This document shows positions 6,463 through 9,720 of a stretch of 9,720 bases of DNA, in pieces (the stretch's first letter is position 1; every line of letters begins with the position of its first letter). The position numbers were made by a program, and so were the translations under genes. Under the pieces are notes generated by a model, which was given only the letters and a program-made list of their open reading frames with translations, had not been told where the DNA came from and searched no databases. The stretch is taken from contig VERC01000071.1 of the NCBI GenBank assembly GCA_018882825.1, forward strand, positions 1 to 9,720, written 5' to 3'. This DNA is from Acidimicrobiia bacterium. GTDB lineage: Bacteria > Actinomycetota > Acidimicrobiia > Acidimicrobiales > Acidimicrobilacustridaceae.

Positions 6463-7260
6463 TCACGATCCGGTCGGTGTCGTCCAGTTCGGCTGGATGG
6501 TGAGCTTGCCGGCCGGGTCGAGGAGCGGTTGGCCGTCGGGGGTGATGAGTTCGCCGGCCGCGTTCAGCATGGGCTTGCCGTTGGCGTAGGTGATGTCACC
6601 CTTGGCGTCCACGGTGACCTTGCCGCCCGAGAGCACCTCCCACTCGTAGCGGACCACGGCCAACAACTGCGCCTGCTTGAGGGCCTTGTCGAAGTTGGGC
6701 ATGGGGTTGCCGTTCCAACTCAGGGTCTTGTGCTGCCCACCCTCACGAGCCGGATCGCCGTACGGGGTCCCGGCCGGACCGGTGCCGTTCGAACCGAGCC
6801 ACACGAAGTCGAGCTGCCCGATGATGTCGGGGAACGTCTTGACCAGGTTCCCGTCGTTCATCGGACGGCCGACGCCGCCGCCACCGGCCGAGCCGTGGCA
6901 ACTGGCACAGTTGGCGGCATAGATGGCCTTGCCCGTCTCCAACTGCGAGGGCGCGCCCGTCGACGCCGGCGAGAGTCCGCCGATGTAGATGACGGCCCAC
7001 AGGGGCAGGAAGGCCAGCACGGGCATCACCCAGATGGGGATGCGCTTGCGGCGCAGCGCGGCCTCGACGTACGGCGGCGGCGGTTCGACGACGGCCGGGG
7101 TGGCGGCGGCGACAGGAGCGGCGGCAGTGGCCGCCGGGGCCGACTCGGTCTCGGATGCCGCCGCCGGCACCGGCGCGCTGGTGGCATCGCCACCGCCGCC
7201 CTCGAGGGCGTTCCGCCGATCGCGGGAGCGCTTGAGAAGGTGCTCGGGTACTTCGGTCAC
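6463..7260 (-). CDS. Membrane-anchored monohaem cytochrome c with repeat-bearing tail
   Basis: A 265-residue c-type cytochrome likely to carry electrons outside the membrane. In order: an N-terminal motif MTEVPEHLLKRS (1-12); a flexible Ala/Pro-rich cytoplasmic linker (about 24-62); one transmembrane helix (about 74-95, after basic RRKR) placing the rest outside; and a cytochrome c domain with the haem site CASCH (118-122). M187 in GNPMPNF is the probable sixth ligand. The domain ends near residue 212. The tail then holds three 15-residue repeats (218-232, 233-247, 248-258). The GTG start at 7260 is supported by GGAGG four bases upstream. It is divergent from the membrane protein-ferredoxin-cytochrome b cluster and shares its N-terminal motif with the last protein of that cluster, so it is a likely electron acceptor or subunit of that complex. 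The specific complex is inferred. Confidence 0.85.
   Translation of the reverse strand: MTEVPEHLLKRSRDRRNALEGGGGDATSAPVPAAASETESAPAATAAAPVAAATPAVVEPPPPYVEAALRRKRIPIWVMPVLAFLPLWAVIYIGGLSPASTGAPSQLETGKAIYAANCASCHGSAGGGGVGRPMNDGNLVKTFPDIIGQLDFVWLGSNGTGPAGTPYGDPAREGGQHKTLSWNGNPMPNFDKALKQAQLLAVVRYEWEVLSGGKVTVDAKGDITYANGKPMLNAAGELITPDGQPLLDPAGKLTIQPNWTTPTGS
6487..6609 (-). repeat. Three tandem 15-residue protein repeats in the cytochrome c tail
   Basis: In the cytochrome c product, residues 218-232, 233-247 and 248-258 (the last one partial) align without gaps on a 15-residue period. The pattern is [DN]-x-x-G-x-[IL]-x-x-x-[DN]-G-[KQ]-P-[ML]-L. The glycines fall at 221, 236 and 251, and again at 228 and 243; the prolines at 230 and 245. 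Such a pattern suggests stacked beta-hairpins. It lies outside the haem domain. Confidence 0.6.
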
Positions 7261-7262
7261 GG

Positions 7263-7267
7263 TTCCT
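7263..7267 (-). promoter_or_regulatory. Ribosome-binding site of the cytochrome c gene
   Basis: On the minus strand GGAGG (7267 to 7263, read in context as GGAGGAACC) precedes the GTG at 7260. It fixes the choice of this non-ATG start. Confidence 0.6.
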
Positions 7268-7302
7268 CCGGCGGAAGCGGACGGCGAGGGGCAGGTGATC
7301 GG

Positions 7303-7318
7303 GTGACGACCCGGTCAC
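7303..7318. promoter_or_regulatory. Palindrome GTGAC-N6-GTCAC in the cytochrome c 5' region
   Basis: GTGAC (7303-7307) and GTCAC (7314-7318) are perfect arms around a 6-base centre. They lie just downstream of the candidate cytochrome c -10 on the minus strand, where a bound repressor would block initiation. GGTGA also occurs as a direct pair at 7294-7298 and 7302-7306. Confidence 0.35.
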
Positions 7319-7327
7319 GGAGCCTCC

Positions 7328-7333
7328 AACCTA
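7328..7333 (-). promoter_or_regulatory. Candidate -10 element of the cytochrome c gene
   Basis: TAGGTT on the minus strand, close to the TAGGCT elements before hemD and hemB. A start about seven bases downstream would leave a leader of roughly 60 bases that includes the GTGAC palindrome and the ribosome-binding site. No clear -35 is visible. Confidence 0.35.
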
Positions 7334-7462
7334 GACGACGCGACGCGCTCCCATGCACGGCACATCCGCGTGCCGGCGCGGTCACCGCCGGTCCGCGCCC
7401 GACGCGGTCGTTCGCCACCGGGATGTCCCGACCCCTTCCCGGCGGTGCTAGACAAGGGCAGT

Positions 7463-7485
7463 CCCGTCGGAGCGACTCCGGTGGG
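7463..7485 (+). promoter_or_regulatory. Strong RNA hairpin in the leader of the membrane protein-ferredoxin-cytochrome b cluster
   Basis: Bases 7463-7472 pair with 7476-7485 around a CGA loop: ten pairs, all Watson-Crick except G7466-U7482 and U7467-G7481. The two wobble pairs work only in the rightward transcript, which argues for RNA structure on the plus strand rather than a DNA operator. No U-tract follows, so it is not a standard terminator. Its function is unknown. Confidence 0.4.
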
Positions 7486-7495
7486 CAGCAGTTCG

Positions 7496-7513
7496 TCAGT
7501 ACCCCTTCAGTAC
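7496..7513. repeat. Direct repeat TCAGTAC x2 with 11-base period
   Basis: TCAGTAC occurs at 7496-7502 and again at 7507-7513, separated by CCCT. The period is one DNA turn, the arrangement used by OmpR/PhoB-type response regulators. It lies about 105 bases upstream of the membrane protein start, a plausible activator position. Confidence 0.4.
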
Positions 7514-7566
7514 GTTCCTCACGGGGAAGGTGCACGGGACCTGTGAGCAGGTGCCGGGTCCGGATC

Positions 7567-7600
7567 CGTGATCTCGCTCACGCTTGTGCACTCGTTCACG
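7567..7600. promoter_or_regulatory. Tandem CRP/FNR-family-like operator boxes
   Basis: Box one, CGTGATCTCGCTCACG (7567-7582), is a perfect palindrome of the form GTGA-N6-TCAC, the core of the CRP/GlxR consensus TGTGA-N6-TCACA. Box two, TGTGC-ACTCGT-TCACG (7585-7600), has the same spacing with one arm mismatch. The centres are 18 bases apart. The second box ends one base before the GGGAGG ribosome-binding site, so a protein bound here would sit at or downstream of the transcription start and most likely repress. Confidence 0.5.
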
Positions 7601-7601
7601 A

Positions 7602-7607
7602 GGGAGG
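7602..7607 (+). promoter_or_regulatory. Ribosome-binding site deciding the GTG 7617 start
   Basis: GGGAGG lies nine bases before the GTG at 7617. The in-frame ATG at 7584 has no such site and would put charged residues ahead of the first membrane helix, so the GTG is preferred. Confidence 0.6.
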
Positions 7608-7616
7608 CCGAACCGG

Positions 7617-8072
7617 GTGGTTGCGTTCGTCGGATCGCTGCTCGTCCTGATCCTGCTGGCATCGCTCATCGTCCCCATGGCCAAGCGTCGCCCCGTGGGC
7701 ACGCCGCTCACCTGGGGCGAAGCGATGGTGGCCTCGGTCTACGCGTACTTCCTCATGTTCTGGGCCTACGGCGTGGTTCCTCACCTGTGGCTGACCTGGG
7801 CCGACAACGAACTCGGCTGGCGCCCCGACCGGATCCTCTACGGACCGGGCGACATCGTGAAGCCACAGTCCATGGAGGGCTGGTTCCCCTTCACCATCAC
7901 CTACCAGAGCATCCGCGATCTGATCGCCGTCACCATCTACGTGATCTTCCTGGTGGCGCAGGTGTGGATGTGGATCTGGTGGCAGAACCGGGCCAAGCGG
8001 GCCGACGCAGCGGCGACGGCCAAGGCGTCGGTCACCTCCGGGTACGGCCGTCCGCTGGTGCGGAGGGGCTGA
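7617..8072 (+). CDS. Three-helix membrane protein of unknown function, first gene of the ferredoxin-cytochrome b cluster
   Basis: I do not recognise a named family. The 151-residue product has three likely membrane helices, at about 3-21, 34-60 and 101-122. The third is very rich in Trp (QVWMWIWWQNR). Between helices two and three lies a conserved-looking loop with PHLWLTWADNELGWRPDRILYG (written in parts: PHLWLTWADN at 55-64, then WRPDRILYG) and GPGDI. There are few Cys and no CXXCH, so it binds no c-type haem. H56 is the only His. The C-terminus is basic and Ala-rich. The ferredoxin gene starts one base after the stop, and the ferredoxin's ribosome-binding site (GGAGGGG) lies in the last codons here, so the two are probably co-translated. 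A role as membrane anchor for the ferredoxin or small subunit of a quinol-oxidising complex is inference from position only. Confidence 0.75.
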   Translation: MVAFVGSLLVLILLASLIVPMAKRRPVGTPLTWGEAMVASVYAYFLMFWAYGVVPHLWLTWADNELGWRPDRILYGPGDIVKPQSMEGWFPFTITYQSIRDLIAVTIYVIFLVAQVWMWIWWQNRAKRADAAATAKASVTSGYGRPLVRRG

Positions 8073-8073
8073 C

Positions 8074-8490
8074 ATGGCCCGGATCGACGCCAACCCCCCT
8101 CATCCGGTCTTCGTCGACGACTACGTCCTGCGCGAGGTCGACGCCGACTGGCTGTCGAAGGCGGTCAAGCCCAAGCAGTTCATCCACATCGACCAGTCGG
8201 AGTGCATCACCTGCGAGGGCTGCGTCGACATCTGTCCGTGGAAGTGCATCCACCTGGTGTCCACCTCGGCCATCGAGGAGGCCGAAGGCACCGAACTGCC
8301 GGGCACCGATCCCGGCGACCACTCGATCTTCGTGATCGACGACGACGTGTGCACCCGCTGCGCGCTGTGTGTCGATCGCTGCCCCACCGGAGTGATCATC
8401 CTCGGCAAGGTCGGCGAGCCGCCCCCCGACGGTGACCCGCACCAGCGCACCCCCACCCACGGCTACGGCTACGGCATGCGCCTCGGCTGA
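8074..8490 (+). CDS. 2[4Fe-4S] dicluster ferredoxin-type protein
   Basis: A soluble 138-residue electron carrier or complex subunit. Two full cluster motifs are visible: C44-x2-C47-x2-C50-x3-C54-P and C93-x2-C96-x2-C99-x3-C103-P. An extra Cys (C58) follows the first. The linker between the motifs, 38 residues, is longer than in small clostridial ferredoxins. A 40-residue N-terminal extension starting MARIDANPPHPVFVDDYVL and a His/Tyr/Gly-rich tail (THGYGYGMRLG) flank the core and could dock it to a membrane partner. No signal peptide or Tat motif is present, so it acts on the cytoplasmic side. GGAGGGG five bases upstream supports the ATG. It lies between an unknown membrane protein and a b6-type cytochrome b, where a Rieske protein would be expected in a standard cluster. 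Whether it gives electrons to, or takes them from, the cytochrome b complex cannot be read from the sequence. Confidence 0.88.
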   Translation: MARIDANPPHPVFVDDYVLREVDADWLSKAVKPKQFIHIDQSECITCEGCVDICPWKCIHLVSTSAIEEAEGTELPGTDPGDHSIFVIDDDVCTRCALCVDRCPTGVIILGKVGEPPPDGDPHQRTPTHGYGYGMRLG

Positions 8491-8535
8491 GCCCACCCGA
8501 CGAACCCCTCACCCCGCGAGCACGGAGCAACTGTC

Positions 8536-9321
8536 TTGGCCAAGACGATGGAGCGCCCCAACAAGAAGACCCCGCAGCAGCGGGTGACCGAACTCGTCGA
8601 CAAGACGCAGGGTTCGCAGGCGTGGAACTCGATCTTCCGGCCGGGCTCGGTGTTCCGCAAGGGCTACACCGACAGCCCTCGTAATCGCTCGTACGTGATC
8701 ATGAACAGCGTGCTGTACCACCTCCACCCGGTGAAGGTGAAGCGCCACGCGGTGAAGGTGTCCTACACGCTGTGTCTCGGCGGTCTCAGCTTCTTCCTGT
8801 TCATCCTGCTGACGATCACCGGCATCTTCCTGATGTTCTTCTACCGCCCGACCGCGGCACAGGCCTGGAACGACATCTACACGCTGCAGACCTCGGTGGC
8901 CTTCGGTCTGTTGGTTCGGAACATGCATCGATGGGCGGCGCACCTCATGGTGCTCACCGTGTTCCTCCACATGGCCCGCGTCTTCTACCACGGCGCCTAC
9001 AAGCCACCCCGGGAGTTCAACTGGGTGATCGGCGTGATCCTGCTCACGCTCACCCTCCTGCTCTCCTTCACCGGCTACCTGTTGCCGTGGGATCAGTTGG
9101 CACTGTGGGCCGTGACCGTGGGAACCAACATGATGGGGTACACCCCTGTCTTCGGTGACCAGGTGCGCTTCGTGCTGCTCGGCGGCAAGGAGATAGGCAC
9201 CGACACCCTGTTGCGGTGGTACGTGCTCCACGTGTTGTTCGTTCCGTTCGTGACCGTCATCTTCCTCGCGATCCACTTCTGGCGGGTCCGCAAGGACGGC
9301 GGCATCTCGGGACCGTTGTGA
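8536..9321 (+). CDS. qcrB: Cytochrome b6-type (QcrB/PetB-like) subunit with haem-ci cysteine
   Basis: Membrane subunit holding the two b haems of a quinol:cytochrome c/plastocyanin-type oxidoreductase. At 261 residues it is the short, split form (N-terminal half of cytochrome b), not the long fused form of most actinobacteria. Four membrane helices are seen. The haem ligands are H131/H145 (spacing 14) and H232/H247 (spacing 15); the 15 spacing is a mark of b6 rather than bc1 cytochrome b. C80 in YTLCLGG matches the Cys of cytochrome b6 and Bacillus QcrB that binds the extra haem ci. Other b6 landmarks are FFYRPTAAQAW (101-111), KPPREFNWV (156-164), GYLLPWDQ (180-187) and the C-terminal GISGPL. 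About 50 extra polar residues precede helix one. The TTG start is chosen because GGAG lies eight bases upstream; ATG 8548 is an alternative. The PEWY motif of the Qo site belongs to the next subunit, outside the window. Confidence 0.92.
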   Translation: MAKTMERPNKKTPQQRVTELVDKTQGSQAWNSIFRPGSVFRKGYTDSPRNRSYVIMNSVLYHLHPVKVKRHAVKVSYTLCLGGLSFFLFILLTITGIFLMFFYRPTAAQAWNDIYTLQTSVAFGLLVRNMHRWAAHLMVLTVFLHMARVFYHGAYKPPREFNWVIGVILLTLTLLLSFTGYLLPWDQLALWAVTVGTNMMGYTPVFGDQVRFVLLGGKEIGTDTLLRWYVLHVLFVPFVTVIFLAIHFWRVRKDGGISGPL

Positions 9322-9343
9322 TCGACGGAAGGATCGGAGAACG

Positions 9344-9720
9344 ATGACCGAGATCCCCGAACACCTGCGCAAGCGAGCCGAGGAGGCCAAGGCCAAGGCC
9401 GCGGCCAAGGCCAGCGAGTCGGCACCGGCTGCTCCGGCCGAGTCCGCCCCGGCGGCCGAGGCCGGCGATAGCCGCATCCCTGCCCATCTCCTCGAGCGCT
9501 CGAAGGCGGCCAAGGCGGCCAAGGAGGGATCGGTCGCCACGGCCGCGCCCGCAGCCGCCATGGCCGGTGGTGGTGCCGTGGCCACGGCCGCACCACCCCC
9601 GGCGGCGACCGGCCCCGACGGTCACACGCAGCGACTCCTCACCGTGGTCCGCGCCGGTTCGATCCAGGACGTGAAGTCGACCCCGGTCGACAAGGTCCAC
9701 ACCTGGCCGCACCTGCTGGC
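9344..9720 (+). CDS. Start of a probable subunit-IV/QcrC-like partner of cytochrome b, cut by window edge
   Basis: The frame is open to the right edge (125 full codons). The visible part is a hydrophilic N-terminal extension. It opens with MTEIPEHLRKR (1-11), nearly the same as the start of the cytochrome c encoded at 6463-7260. An Ala/Lys/Glu helix-like stretch follows, then a second motif copy IPAHLLERS (45-53), a short AAKAAK repeat, and an Ala/Pro/Gly linker (64-90). From residue 107 it reads IQDVKSTPVDKVHTWPHLL, which resembles the WPNLL segment just before the first helix of PetD and Bacillus QcrC. With the cytochrome b6-like gene 22 bases upstream, the best guess is the subunit-IV half of cytochrome b, perhaps with a fused haem domain. 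That is inference, since no helix is in view. AAGGA (9329-9333) and GGAG (9336-9339) precede the ATG. Confidence 0.65.
   Translation, partial: MTEIPEHLRKRAEEAKAKAAAKASESAPAAPAESAPAAEAGDSRIPAHLLERSKAAKAAKEGSVATAAPAAAMAGGGAVATAAPPPAATGPDGHTQRLLTVVRAGSIQDVKSTPVDKVHTWPHLL

Larger units (their letters stand above)
7261..7616. other. Divergent intergenic control region (356 bases, no gene)
   Basis: No credible coding sequence lies here; the open frames through it have no family resemblance or ribosome-binding site. Going rightward it contains: GGTGA direct copies and a GTGAC-N6-GTCAC palindrome (7294-7318); a minus-strand -10 TAGGTT (7328-7333) for the cytochrome c gene; the palindromes CCGGCG-N7-CGCCGG (7373-7391) and CGGGA-N2-TCCCG (7419-7430); a strong hairpin (7463-7485); a one-turn direct repeat (7496-7513); ACCTG-N4-CAGGT (7539-7552); and two CRP-like boxes (7567-7600) just before the ribosome-binding site of the next gene. 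The amount of symmetry suggests regulated expression in both directions. Confidence 0.6.

Noticed and set aside
7373..7391. CCGGCG-N7-CGCCGG inverted repeat
   Set aside because: Perfect arms but made only of G and C in GC-rich DNA, with no positional link to a start or promoter; mentioned in the intergenic entry only.
7257..7535. 92-codon minus-strand frame in the divergent intergenic region
   Set aside because: No ribosome-binding site, no family resemblance, overlaps the candidate promoter and operators.
6394..7650. 418-codon plus-strand frame antisense to cytochrome c
   Set aside because: Opposite to a gene with a CXXCH haem site and membrane helix; composition is Gly/Arg-rich shadow.
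8074..8490. Reading the ferredoxin as a Rieske protein
   Set aside because: It has two CxxCxxCxxxCP motifs and lacks the CTHxGC / CPCHGS Rieske motifs.
9385..9522. Short GCCAAG / AAGGCGGCC tandem DNA repeats
   Set aside because: They encode an Ala-Lys helix-type linker in the 9344 protein with biased codons; no reason to see a DNA-level function.

Overview
The window is GC-rich throughout, with strong G/C bias at third codon positions, GTG and TTG starts, and TAGGCT-type -10 elements. This points to an actinobacterium. The gene content (compact hemD-hemB-hemL, a split b6-type cytochrome b instead of the long fused actinobacterial QcrB) makes me lean to the class Acidimicrobiia. That placement is inference from content, not from a marker gene. 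No RNA genes, IS elements, CRISPR or prophage genes were seen; this is a chromosomal housekeeping region with an unusual respiratory cluster.

Layout. 1-898 (-): a cation diffusion facilitator (CDF) transporter, cut by the left edge. 899-998: a short divergent promoter region. 999-1892 (+): a protein with the layout of the Glu/Leu/Phe/Val dehydrogenase family, but with both active-site lysines and the dinucleotide-binding glycines replaced. It is followed after one base by a class I-type photolyase (1894-3288). 3338-6446 (+): hemD-hemB-hemL, joined by two ATGA stop/start overlaps, covering the start (HemL), second step (HemB) and ring closure (HemD) of C5-pathway tetrapyrrole synthesis. hemA and hemC are not in the window. 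6463-7260 (-): a membrane-anchored monohaem cytochrome c, convergent with hemL.

7261-7616 is a 356-base divergent control region. It holds tandem CRP-like palindromes, a one-turn direct repeat and a strong hairpin. It separates the cytochrome c gene from a rightward cluster: a three-helix membrane protein of unknown function (7617-8072), a 2[4Fe-4S] ferredoxin (8074-8490), a cytochrome b6-like subunit (8536-9321), and the start of a probable subunit-IV-like partner (9344 to beyond the right edge).

How it fits together. The hem genes make haem and the flanking cytochromes use it. The most interesting unit is the right-hand cluster: it looks like a b6-type quinol:cytochrome complex carrying the cysteine that binds haem ci in b6f and Firmicutes complexes, with a dicluster ferredoxin gene inside the operon. 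The cytochrome c and the last gene share a short N-terminal motif (MTE[IV]PEHL..R), and a related copy recurs inside the last protein. This suggests the products are sorted to, or assembled in, the same complex. No Rieske gene is visible, though one could lie downstream.
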